The notes under the pieces: model-generated
The model's database searches: none
What the model saw: the letters and a program-made list of their open reading frames with translations, nothing else
Told to the model about the DNA's origin: nothing
NCBI GenBank assembly: GCA_000473305.1
Contig: CP006772.1
Coordinates: 2,487,805-2,551,804, forward strand
Direction of reading: 5' to 3'
DNA length: 64,000 nucleotides
DNA from: Bacteroidales bacterium CF
Lineage (GTDB): Bacteria > Bacteroidota > Bacteroidia > Bacteroidales > UBA932
Part shown: piece by piece, positions 35,448-43,548 of the stretch
Position numbering within the stretch: the stretch's first letter is position 1
Layout: every line of letters begins with the position of its first letter
Translations under genes and position numbers: made by a program

Positions 35448-37966
35448 TATCCGCACTTTGAAAATCCGCAGTTCATGCAACTGAGACATCCCTCCTGGTA
35501 TACAAGCTCTGAAGATCCGCACTTATCGCACTTCTTTCCTGTATCATCCTTTGTTCCGTCAGGGATATATCTCTTTAGTGTCCTCTCAACACCGTTCTTC
35601 CAAGTGTTGATAGCCTCACTGTCGAGTTGCAGTCCGTTAACGAGGTTTACGATATCTACTATCGGCATCCCGTTCCTCAATACACCGGAAATAAGCTTTG
35701 CATAGTTCCAGTACTCTTTGTTGAACATATGTGATATTCCGCCTATTGTGTTTTTATATCCATAACGGTCAATAAATTGGAAATCGTAACGAGAGTTGCC
35801 CGAATCGTCTTTCTCCTTGACGATGAAGCCCATTGTTACGGATTTCGGGATATTTCTGGTGTCCTCATCCAGAAGACCTGTAAATATCTCATAAGGAGCT
35901 CCGTTCATGAGTCCGACAAGTGCAATCCACTGTTCCGGGCCATTTTTAAACCTGATCACCTCTGCATCAAGAGCCTTTGGTCTCTCCACTCTCCTTACTG
36001 CAGGCTTGGCGTCTTTCTCCTTTGTTGAGACAAGTACACCGGCTCTTGAACCGTCCCTGTACACAGTCACACCCTTACAACCATACTCCCAGGCAGTCTT
36101 GTATACATCTGCCACCAGCTCCTCTGTCACTGTGTTTGGAAGATTCACGGTAACACTTATCGAGTGGTCCACCCATTTCTGCATGCGTCCCTGCATCTTA
36201 ACCTTGGCAAGCCAATCTATATCATTGGATGTTGCCTTGTAATAAGGTGATTTTGCAACTAATGCATCAATCTGCGGGCCATTCATGGCTAACACCTTAG
36301 CCTTGTCATAACCGTTTATCTCGCACCATGTCATGAACTTGTGGTGGAATACATAATACTCCTCCCAAACATCGCCCACCTCATCCTTAAATGTAACCAC
36401 TACATTCTTGTCGTTAGGGTTGACTTTCCTCCTTCTCTTGTAAACAGGCAGGAATACCGGCTCGATACCGGATGTGGTCTGGGTCATCAGTGAGGTAGTG
36501 CCCGTTGGGGCTATCGTCAACATGGATATGTTTCTTCTGCCATATCTTACGATAAGATCGTATAACTCTTCATCTTCCCTCTTAATCCTCTGAATCATAG
36601 GGTTGTTTTCCTCTCTCTTAGGATCAAAGATCGGGAAGGCTCCCCTCTCCTGCGCCATAGTGTTTGATGACCTGTAGGCCTCGACTGCAAGAGTTTTCTG
36701 AATCTCAACAGCTAAATCGATAGCCTTATCGGTACCGTAAACAAGTCCAAGTGCTGCAAGCATGTCACCCTCGGCTGTAATTCCAAGCCCGGTACGTCTT
36801 CCGCCCAGTGTCTTGTTCTGGATTTTCCTCCAGAGATTGAGCTCTGCCTCCTTTACCTCCTGCTCCTCCGGGTCTGCATCGATCTTTGCAATTATCTGAT
36901 CTATCTTCTCCATTTCAAGGTCGATAAGGTCATCGTTGAGTCTCATGCCTTTCTTCACATGGTCCTTGAAAAGCTCAATATTGAATTTTGCCTCAGGAGT
37001 GAACGGATTTTCAACATAAGAGTAGAGATTTATGGCAATAAGACGACATGAATCGTACGGACAAAGAGGAATCTCCCCGCAAGGATTTGTACTTACAGTC
37101 CTGTATCCCAGGTCTGAATAACAATCCGGCAATGATTCACGTATAATGGTGTCCCAGAATAGAACCCCCGGCTCTGCCGATTTCCATGCGTTGTGGATGA
37201 TCTTTTTCCACAATGTTGACGCGTCAATCTCCTTGACTACTTTTGGGTTATCCGAATCAATCGGGTACTGCTGAGTATAGGTTTTACCCTGTAACGCAGC
37301 CCGCATGAATTCATCGTCGATTTTGACCGAGACATTTGCCCCGGTTACTTTTCCCTGTTCAAGCTTTGCATCGATAAAATGCTCTGAATCCGGGTGTTTA
37401 ATTGAGATGCTAAGCATAAGAGCTCCCCTTCTTCCATCCTGCGCCACCTCTCTTGTTGAGTTTGAGTATCGTTCCATAAAAGGAACAACTCCTGTAGACG
37501 TAAGTGCGCTGTTAAGTACAGGACTTCCCGCAGGTCTTATGTGTGAAAGGTCATGGCCAACGCCACCCCTTCTTTTCATAAGCTGCACCTGCTCCTCATC
37601 AATACGCATGATTCCTCCATACGAGTCTGCAGGTTTGTTGTGTCCTATTACAAAACAGTTTGACAATGAGGCAATCTGGTGATTATTACCGATTCCCGTC
37701 ATTGGTCCCCCTTGCGGAATAATATATTTAAACTCCCTGAGGAGTTCGTATATTTCCTTTGCTGTCATTGGGTTTGGGTACTTCTCTTCTATCCTCGCAA
37801 ACTCATTAGCCAACCTCCAGTGCATGTCTTCGGGAGATTTCTCATACAAATTGCCGAAAGAATCTTTCATGGCATATTTGTTAATCCAGACAGATGCAGC
37901 AAGCTCGTCCCCCTTGAAATACTCAAGGCTGGCAGCCATGGCCTCTTCGTAGGTATAAGTCTTCAT
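35447..37966 (-). CDS. nrdJ: Adenosylcobalamin-dependent (class II) ribonucleotide reductase
   Basis: The 839-residue enzyme reduces ribonucleotides to deoxyribonucleotides with coenzyme B12 and needs no oxygen. Class II motifs: SLSNCFVIGHNKPADSYGG early (~108), NPCGEIPLCPYDSCR with the active-site Cys and Glu (~292-306), and the MLTIAPTGTTSLMTQTTSG finger loop (~478-496). The C-terminal CDKCGSSELVYQEGCLSCMNCG supplies the redox-active and zinc-type cysteines. It is the first gene of the nrdJ-ispE pair. No B12 riboswitch is visible in the 114-bp upstream gap. Confidence 0.95.
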   Translation of the reverse strand: MKTYTYEEAMAASLEYFKGDELAASVWINKYAMKDSFGNLYEKSPEDMHWRLANEFARIEEKYPNPMTAKEIYELLREFKYIIPQGGPMTGIGNNHQIASLSNCFVIGHNKPADSYGGIMRIDEEQVQLMKRRGGVGHDLSHIRPAGSPVLNSALTSTGVVPFMERYSNSTREVAQDGRRGALMLSISIKHPDSEHFIDAKLEQGKVTGANVSVKIDDEFMRAALQGKTYTQQYPIDSDNPKVVKEIDASTLWKKIIHNAWKSAEPGVLFWDTIIRESLPDCYSDLGYRTVSTNPCGEIPLCPYDSCRLIAINLYSYVENPFTPEAKFNIELFKDHVKKGMRLNDDLIDLEMEKIDQIIAKIDADPEEQEVKEAELNLWRKIQNKTLGGRRTGLGITAEGDMLAALGLVYGTDKAIDLAVEIQKTLAVEAYRSSNTMAQERGAFPIFDPKREENNPMIQRIKREDEELYDLIVRYGRRNISMLTIAPTGTTSLMTQTTSGIEPVFLPVYKRRRKVNPNDKNVVVTFKDEVGDVWEEYYVFHHKFMTWCEINGYDKAKVLAMNGPQIDALVAKSPYYKATSNDIDWLAKVKMQGRMQKWVDHSISVTVNLPNTVTEELVADVYKTAWEYGCKGVTVYRDGSRAGVLVSTKEKDAKPAVRRVERPKALDAEVIRFKNGPEQWIALVGLMNGAPYEIFTGLLDEDTRNIPKSVTMGFIVKEKDDSGNSRYDFQFIDRYGYKNTIGGISHMFNKEYWNYAKLISGVLRNGMPIVDIVNLVNGLQLDSEAINTWKNGVERTLKRYIPDGTKDDTGKKCDKCGSSELVYQEGCLSCMNCGFSKCG

Positions 37967-38080
37967 AAGTTTGTAATAATTAAAATGATAGAAAAAGTCG
38001 AGAGATTACTCTTCCGACTGTTACAAAAATATAGTAAAATGATGGAGAAACTGAGTGAATGTGTTAAATCTTATCAACAC

Positions 38081-38530
38081 TTAATCAACAGAAGGGGCTT
38101 TTTCCCAAGTCTGATTCCTGCCTAGAAGGCCGGACTTATCCAGTGATCCTCTGACCTTTAGCTTACTACCCCCTTTGTCCAGAGAGATTGTACAACTGTA
38201 TATCTTGCCGTTTGCAGGATCAAGGATTGTTCCTCCCGAAAGCTTGCCTTCGCCCGGTCTCAGATTTTTAATAAAAATCATTCCGGCTATCGGTTTTCCT
38301 TTCTCCGCACCTGTGCAATTTACGCACTTGCGGGCAGGATCTCCTGTAAGCAGTTTTTCTATAACGCCTTCAAACGTTCCATTTGTTGCCCTGTATATTT
38401 TAACAAGTGATTTCTTGTTACCGTCTTCATCTATAGTGTACCACATGCCGACGATCTTGTCGGTCTGGGCATAGATAGTCTTGCCTGCAAATAAAAATAG
38501 CAGAACAATGATAAGTTTAGAAAATTTCAT
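38081..38530 (-). CDS. DUF2147 secreted protein
   Basis: The 149-residue protein has a signal peptide (LIIVLLFLFAGKTIYAQ) and the DUF2147 pattern: VGMWYTIDEDGNKKSLVKIYR, a KCVNCTGAEKGKPIAG segment with paired cysteines, and a C-terminal KLKVRGSLDKSGLLGRNQTWEK. DUF2147 proteins are small beta-rich periplasmic proteins of unknown function that occur in many bacteria. It starts 18 bp downstream of sufD on the same strand, so it is probably the last gene of the suf operon; any link to Fe-S assembly is unproven. Confidence 0.85.
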   Translation of the reverse strand: MKFSKLIIVLLFLFAGKTIYAQTDKIVGMWYTIDEDGNKKSLVKIYRATNGTFEGVIEKLLTGDPARKCVNCTGAEKGKPIAGMIFIKNLRPGEGKLSGGTILDPANGKIYSCTISLDKGGSKLKVRGSLDKSGLLGRNQTWEKAPSVD

Positions 38531-38548
38531 ATCTGTAGGTTTTATTGG

Positions 38549-39589
38549 TTAACAACAATTCATACTGCAATTGGTACACTGTCCGAATTCTCCTCTGAGC
38601 CTTGATTCTACAAGCTCCTGGAGTCTTATGCGGAGTGTCTCGTTATTTATCTTCTCAAGCACATCGTATACAAAAGCCAGCTGCTGAAGCAATTTTGCCT
38701 CTTGCATTCCTATTCCCCTTGAACGCATATAAAACAGAGCCAGCTCATCAAGCCTTCCGCTTGTTGCCCCATGCGAACATTTGACATCATCGGCATAAAT
38801 TTCCAGCTGGGGCTGGGCATAAACCTTTGCCTTTCTCGAAAGCAGAAGATTGTGGTTTGCCTGGTATGCCTCTGTTTTCTGTGCATCCTTTGCAACCTTT
38901 ATCAATCCGCTGAAAACAGCTTTTGACTCGTCATCGAGGATTCCCTTGAAAAGCTGGGAACTATGGCAATGAGGAACAAGGTGTGTCATATTTACCGATG
39001 TGGCAATCTCCTGTTTCCCGTCGACAAGATACAATCCATTTAACTCACAGACAGCTCCTTCACCCTCAAGTGCGGCACTCACGACATTTCCCAGCTTTGC
39101 CCCATGAAGTGAGATAATATTCATTCTCAGATACGAATCCTTTGACTGTTTTATGTTGAAGTTCATCTTGTGAGAGGATCCGTTATGCTCATTCTGCATA
39201 ACTACAATATTTGCCCGGCTTCCCTCTGAAAGGTTTATATCAATATCTGATTCTGTACGGAATTCATCCATCGATAATGTATGAGTACAAAGAAGAATTG
39301 AAGATTCCGAGCCCTTTCCGAAAGAGAGGGTGTTGGAAAACCTTAGGTCATCTACATCGTTTGAATCTCTTACACTGATAATCTGAAGAGTATCCGCTAA
39401 AGCCGCGCCGGGGTATACAGACACACTGAATCCGGATTCCGCTTGCGGTTTCAACTCAAGTTTCCCTTCAACCTTGATATTTTCGCGCAGACGGCCGTTC
39501 AGCAAGTATGCCTGATCTGTCCCGGGCAGTGGTACCCTGCATCGGAATACCTCCGGTATTTCAGGATTATATTTATACTGCAGTGACAT
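38549..39589 (-). CDS. sufD: Fe-S cluster assembly protein SufD
   Basis: SufD partners SufB and SufC in the SufBC2D scaffold that builds Fe-S clusters. The 346-residue protein has the right-handed beta-helix core (repeated short hydrophobic strands, ~100-270) and the conserved CSHGATSGRLDELALFYMRSRGI near residue 268-290. The C-terminus ends in GEFGQCTNCSMNCC, a cluster of four cysteines (CxxCxxxCC) not needed for the standard SufD fold. SufS and SufE are not present. The gene lies 3 bp downstream of sufC. Confidence 0.95.
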   Translation of the reverse strand: MSLQYKYNPEIPEVFRCRVPLPGTDQAYLLNGRLRENIKVEGKLELKPQAESGFSVSVYPGAALADTLQIISVRDSNDVDDLRFSNTLSFGKGSESSILLCTHTLSMDEFRTESDIDINLSEGSRANIVVMQNEHNGSSHKMNFNIKQSKDSYLRMNIISLHGAKLGNVVSAALEGEGAVCELNGLYLVDGKQEIATSVNMTHLVPHCHSSQLFKGILDDESKAVFSGLIKVAKDAQKTEAYQANHNLLLSRKAKVYAQPQLEIYADDVKCSHGATSGRLDELALFYMRSRGIGMQEAKLLQQLAFVYDVLEKINNETLRIRLQELVESRLRGEFGQCTNCSMNCC

Positions 39590-39592
39590 AGT

Positions 39593-40336
39593 CTAACTAT
39601 TTATTAACCAATCATATCCCCTGGTCTCAACCTCCATGGCGAGCTCCTTGCCGGCAGTCTTGATAATCCTTCCGTCATACAAAACATGTACAATGTCCGG
39701 TACTATATAGTCCAGCAACCTCTGGTAGTGTGTTATGACAATGAAGGCATTGTCCGGTGTCTTAAGCTTATTGACACCTGATGCAACTATTCTGAGGGCA
39801 TCTACATCCAGACCACTGTCTGTCTCATCCAGGATAGCAAGTTTCGGATCAAGCATTGCCATCTGGAAAATCTCATTCCTTTTCTTCTCTCCTCCTGAAA
39901 AACCCACATTCACACCTCTGCTTGAAAAAGAGCTGTCCATCTCCACAACCGCCATCTTCTCTCTCATCATCTTCAGAAACTCTGCAGCTGTGAGTGGTGG
40001 AAGATTCTCGAATTTCCTCTTCTCATTTATAGCTGTCTTCATGAAATTTACATTGCTTACTCCCGGAATTTCAACAGGATATTGGAATCCCAGAAATATT
40101 CCCATGTGGGCTCTCTCTTCAGGAGCAAGTTCAAGAAGGTTTACACCCTGATATCTGACCTCTCCGGCTGTTACATTAAAATGATCTCTTCCCGCAAGAA
40201 CTGCAGAGAGTGTGCTTTTTCCCGACCCGTTAGGCCCCATGATGGCATGAACCTCACCGGCCTTTACAGAGAAATCTATCCCCTTTAAAATCTCCTTGCC
40301 CTCGACTGAAGCACGCAAGCCTTTAATTTCTAACAT
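39593..40336 (-). CDS. sufC: Fe-S assembly ATPase SufC
   Basis: A 247-residue ABC-type ATPase that drives the SufBC2D complex. Walker A is GPNGSGKST (~residues 35-43), the signature loop reads VGFSGGEKKR (~residues 144-153), and Walker B is AILDETDSGLD (~residues 166-176). The sequence FLGFQYPVEIPGV is SufC-specific. It is in the same operon as sufB, with the pnuC-like gene between them. Confidence 0.97.
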   Translation of the reverse strand: MLEIKGLRASVEGKEILKGIDFSVKAGEVHAIMGPNGSGKSTLSAVLAGRDHFNVTAGEVRYQGVNLLELAPEERAHMGIFLGFQYPVEIPGVSNVNFMKTAINEKRKFENLPPLTAAEFLKMMREKMAVVEMDSSFSSRGVNVGFSGGEKKRNEIFQMAMLDPKLAILDETDSGLDVDALRIVASGVNKLKTPDNAFIVITHYQRLLDYIVPDIVHVLYDGRIIKTAGKELAMEVETRGYDWLINS

Positions 40337-40356
40337 ATTGTTTAATATTTACTTTT

Positions 40357-41007
40357 TTAGTTATTACTTTTCCACTCCCTTCTCCACATTGAAAATCCGA
40401 AGAAGGCCAGCACAAGATACCCTGCACTCACAAGAGGCATGAATACTAATCCGGCTAGAATATAGAGTGTTATATTTGTTGTATTTACAAGGAACCACGC
40501 TCCCCAGCACTCGAGTCGTTTCTGGGCAGAAAGATACTGTGCCGTGAGAATTGTTACTGTAATTACTGCATCAAGATATGGTGTCCTGGCTTCGCTGAAA
40601 ACAGATGGCCAGATGTTGTCCAGATATGTGAGAGCTGTTCCCCATATTGCCCCGATCACAACTATCTGCGCCAGGAAATAGGCTCTCTTTTGGTTCGGCA
40701 TGACAGATATCTTCAGTTGGTGCTTCTCGTTCTGTTCTCCGGTACGCGGATGGGTCCACCTGTAATGTCCGTAAAAGTTTATTGCGAATGAGACCGGCTG
40801 AACCAACATGCTGGAATAGAGCCCCTTTTGGTAAAAAAGGATGAACAGCAGAATATTGTATGCATAGCCGACCCAGAAGTTTGCCACTTTGGCCCGTGTT
40901 GCCAGATATACACATGTCAGACCTGCCACCACGGATATCAGCTCTATCAGGCTCACTCCCTGACCTCCGATTGAAAACAGTATGTTATTTATGCTGAAAA
41001 GTTCCAT
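40357..41007 (-). CDS. PnuC-family transporter within the suf operon
   Basis: The 216-residue protein has seven hydrophobic segments and PnuC landmarks (FWVGYAYNILLFILFYQKG, INFYGHYRWTHP, WFLVNTTNITLYILAG). The family imports vitamin precursors (nicotinamide riboside, thiamine or riboflavin). It differs strongly from the PnuC at 9487-10176, so the two probably have different substrates. It is inserted between sufB and sufC, 16 and 20 bp from each, on the same strand, so it is co-expressed with Fe-S assembly. Thiamine transport would fit the nearby ThiL-family gene, but this is a guess. Confidence 0.85.
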   Translation of the reverse strand: MELFSINNILFSIGGQGVSLIELISVVAGLTCVYLATRAKVANFWVGYAYNILLFILFYQKGLYSSMLVQPVSFAINFYGHYRWTHPRTGEQNEKHQLKISVMPNQKRAYFLAQIVVIGAIWGTALTYLDNIWPSVFSEARTPYLDAVITVTILTAQYLSAQKRLECWGAWFLVNTTNITLYILAGLVFMPLVSAGYLVLAFFGFSMWRREWKSNN

Positions 41008-41023
41008 CTTCTATATTTCAGAT

Positions 41024-42457
41024 TTAACCGACACTTCCCTCAAGTGTAACCTGTAAAAGTTTCTGAGCCTCTACTGCAAATTCCATAGGAAGCTGATTGA
41101 GAACCTCTTTTGCGTAACCATTAACTATAAGCCCGACAGCATCTTCCATGCCTATGCCTCTCTGCTGACAATAAAAGAGCTGGTCATCACTTATCTTGGA
41201 GGTTGTAGCCTCATGTTCCAGAATCGCAGTCTCATTCTCGTTCTCTATATAGGGGAAAGTATGAGCGCCGCATTTGTCGCCAAGAAGCAAAGAGTCACAC
41301 TGTGTGAAATTTCTTGCACCTTCGGCGTTGGGAAGGACTTTAACCAATCCTCTGTAGCTGTTTTCACTTACGCCGGCAGATATTCCCTTGCTCACAATCC
41401 TGCTCCTTGTGTTCTTTCCTATGTGAATCATCTTTGTGCCGGTATCTGCCTGCTGATGATGGTTTGTCACTGCAACAGAGTAGAATTCTGACATGGAGTT
41501 GTCGCCCCTGAGTATTGTACTCGGATATTTCCAAGTTATTGCAGAACCGGTTTCCACCTGGGCCCAGAATAGCTTACTGTTCTCCCCTTTGCAGATTCCA
41601 CGCTTCGTAACAAAGTTGTATATACCGCCTCTGCCTTGTGAGTCACCCGGGTACCAGTTCTGAACGGTTGAATATTTCACCTCGGCATCTTTCATTACCA
41701 CTATTTCAACAACAGCTGCATGAAGTTGATTTTCATCCCTTTTAGGAGCCGTGCAACCCTCAAGATAACTTACATAAGAGCCCTCTTCGGCAACTATCAG
41801 AGTCCTCTCAAACTGCCCTGTGCCTTTTGCATTTATCCTAAAATAGCTCGAAAGCTCCATCGGGCACCTTACCCCTTTGGGAATATAGCAGAATGACCCG
41901 TCGCTGAATACCGCTGAGTTCAATGCTGCAAAATAGTTATCCCCGTAAGGCACCACAGATGCCAGATGCTGTTTTATAAGATCGGGATAGTCCCGCACAG
42001 CTTCGGAAAATGAGCAGAAGATAATGCCTTTCTCTGCCAGAGACTCACGGAAAGTAGTCTTAACCGACACTGAATCAAATACAGCGTCTACTGCTACTCC
42101 TGCAAGCACATTTCTCTCATCCAGCGGAATTCCGAGTTTATCGAATGTTGCCTGTAATTCAGGATCAATCTCTGTGCTCGCCTCTTTCTTTTTAGGAGCG
42201 GCAAAATAGATAATATCCTGATAATCAATTTCGGGAATCTTAAGATGGGGCCATGTAGGCATCTTCATTGTCAACCACTTGTTGTATGCCTTGAGTCTGA
42301 ACTCAAGCAACCACTCAGGCTCATTTTTCTTTTTGGAGATATTTTTAATTATCTCCTCATTAAGCCCCTTCGGGAAGTATTCCTGATCGAGAACCGTCTC
42401 GAAACCATGTTCGTAATCGGCCTCGGTTACCTTCTGAATTATATCATTTTCGCTCAT
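41024..42457 (-). CDS. sufB: Fe-S cluster assembly protein SufB
   Basis: SufB is the main scaffold subunit of the SufBC2D complex. The 477-residue protein has the typical N-terminal helical part, [22 protein letters not shown], the central [22 protein letters not shown], the beta-helix core, and C-terminal [20 protein letters not shown] with the cluster-binding Cys and conserved Glu. Length is normal. A TAACTTTG promoter box lies 7 bp upstream of the ATG. The region is divergent from the ThiL-family gene. Confidence 0.96.
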   Translation of the reverse strand: MSENDIIQKVTEADYEHGFETVLDQEYFPKGLNEEIIKNISKKKNEPEWLLEFRLKAYNKWLTMKMPTWPHLKIPEIDYQDIIYFAAPKKKEASTEIDPELQATFDKLGIPLDERNVLAGVAVDAVFDSVSVKTTFRESLAEKGIIFCSFSEAVRDYPDLIKQHLASVVPYGDNYFAALNSAVFSDGSFCYIPKGVRCPMELSSYFRINAKGTGQFERTLIVAEEGSYVSYLEGCTAPKRDENQLHAAVVEIVVMKDAEVKYSTVQNWYPGDSQGRGGIYNFVTKRGICKGENSKLFWAQVETGSAITWKYPSTILRGDNSMSEFYSVAVTNHHQQADTGTKMIHIGKNTRSRIVSKGISAGVSENSYRGLVKVLPNAEGARNFTQCDSLLLGDKCGAHTFPYIENENETAILEHEATTSKISDDQLFYCQQRGIGMEDAVGLIVNGYAKEVLNQLPMEFAVEAQKLLQVTLEGSVG

Positions 42458-42464
42458 CGTGGTG

Positions 42465-42472
42465 CAAAGTTA
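42465..42472 (-). promoter_or_regulatory. -7 box for the suf operon
   Basis: The minus strand reads TAACTTTG, an exact TAnnTTTG match, 7 bp before the sufB ATG. Such proximity suggests a short or leaderless message. No IscR-type or Fur-like palindrome was recognised in the 53-bp spacer. Confidence 0.5.
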
Positions 42473-42485
42473 TATCTTTTTAAGC

Positions 42486-42493
42486 TATTTTTG
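42486..42493 (+). promoter_or_regulatory. -7 box for the ThiL-family gene
   Basis: TATTTTTG matches TAnnTTTG, 17 bp upstream of the ATG at 42511. It shares a 53-bp divergent spacer with the sufB promoter. Confidence 0.5.
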
Positions 42494-42510
42494 CGTACAA
42501 AATAAATACC

Positions 42511-43548
42511 ATGACTAAAGCAAACGACAGCACTCCAAAAAGAACACCGATAGAAGAAATTGGCAAGGTTGGGCTCATAGACCGCCTTCTAACTACTGTC
42601 GGGACTTCACTCTCCGATACTGTCTGCTTCGGTGAGGAAGCCGGGCACCACTGGATCTCTTCCCAAAAACTTCTTTTGGAGGGAATAGACTTTGATCTCA
42701 TATACACACCTTTGAAACACCTTGGTTACAAGGCCGTTCTGAGCGTGCTTGGACCAATCGTTGCCCATAATTACACCCCTTGCGCTCTTTCTCTAAACAT
42801 CGGCCTCTCTAAAAGATTCTGTATAGAGGATGTTGAAGAGCTCTGGAGTGGAGTTTCCGCTGCTCTGCAAGAAAACAAGATTACAAACATATCTCTGGAT
42901 TTGTCCTCATCCCTCACAGGGCTTACCATTAGCTTATCATCCCAAGGAAAACAAAAAACGGAGGTGTTTGTTCAAACTCCGAAAGCACAATCAGGAGAGC
43001 TTTTGTGTATAACCGGAAATGTTGGTGCCGCTTTTATGGGTCTGCAGCTTCTGGAGAGAGAGAAGCTCCTCTTCAACAACAATCCCGAAGTTCAGCCACA
43101 ATTAGAGGGTTATAAATTCATACTTCAATCCTACCTCAGCCCTCAGCTTAACACATCTGTCGGTGAATCCTTCGCAAATAATGACATTCTGCCATCAGAC
43201 GGAGTTTTCATCACAAACGGGCTTGCAGATGCAGTCAAATATCTCTGCAAAAAGAGCAATCTTGGCGCAAAGGTCTTTCTTGATAAAATCCCGATTGCCT
43301 CCCAGACATTCGAAATGGCTGAAGAGTTGCACATGGATGCAATAACAGCCGCGCTGAACGGAGGTGATGATTTTCAAATTCTCTATACCGTTCCTCTGTC
43401 AAAATATGAGACAATCAAGAAAGAATTGCCGCAACTTGACGTTATAGGCCACCTGACATCTGACAGTGGCTATGCCTGTCTGGTAACTCCTGACGGAGCG
43501 GAGATAGAGCTAAAAGCTCAGGGTTGGAGTGAAAGAGCAGCCGATTGA
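42511..43548 (+). CDS. ThiL-family protein lacking catalytic aspartates (pseudoenzyme)
   Basis: The 345-residue protein aligns along its length with thiamine-monophosphate kinase (ThiL): IEEIGKVGLIDRLL, LLLEGIDFDLIYTPLKHLGY, SSSLTGLTISL, ITGNVGAAFMGLQLLEREK and ALNGGDDFQILYTVP are all recognisable. The Mg/ATP-binding acidic positions are altered: GDDAA reads GEEAG (41-45), the TTD that precedes LLLEG reads SQK (51-53), DIxAM reads PIVAH (82-86), GGDT reads SLDL (128-131), and DISDG reads FITNG (233-237). This suggests loss of kinase activity with retention of fold, for example as a regulator or ligand binder. The gene's 3' end overlaps the end of convergent dnaE by 39 bp. The family is clear; the function is not. 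Confidence 0.78.
   Translation: MTKANDSTPKRTPIEEIGKVGLIDRLLTTVGTSLSDTVCFGEEAGHHWISSQKLLLEGIDFDLIYTPLKHLGYKAVLSVLGPIVAHNYTPCALSLNIGLSKRFCIEDVEELWSGVSAALQENKITNISLDLSSSLTGLTISLSSQGKQKTEVFVQTPKAQSGELLCITGNVGAAFMGLQLLEREKLLFNNNPEVQPQLEGYKFILQSYLSPQLNTSVGESFANNDILPSDGVFITNGLADAVKYLCKKSNLGAKVFLDKIPIASQTFEMAEELHMDAITAALNGGDDFQILYTVPLSKYETIKKELPQLDVIGHLTSDSGYACLVTPDGAEIELKAQGWSERAAD

Noticed and set aside
37967-38080. Cobalamin riboswitch in front of nrdJ
   Set aside because: The gap is only 114 bp and contains no B12-box-like core; the riboswitch needs about 200 bases.
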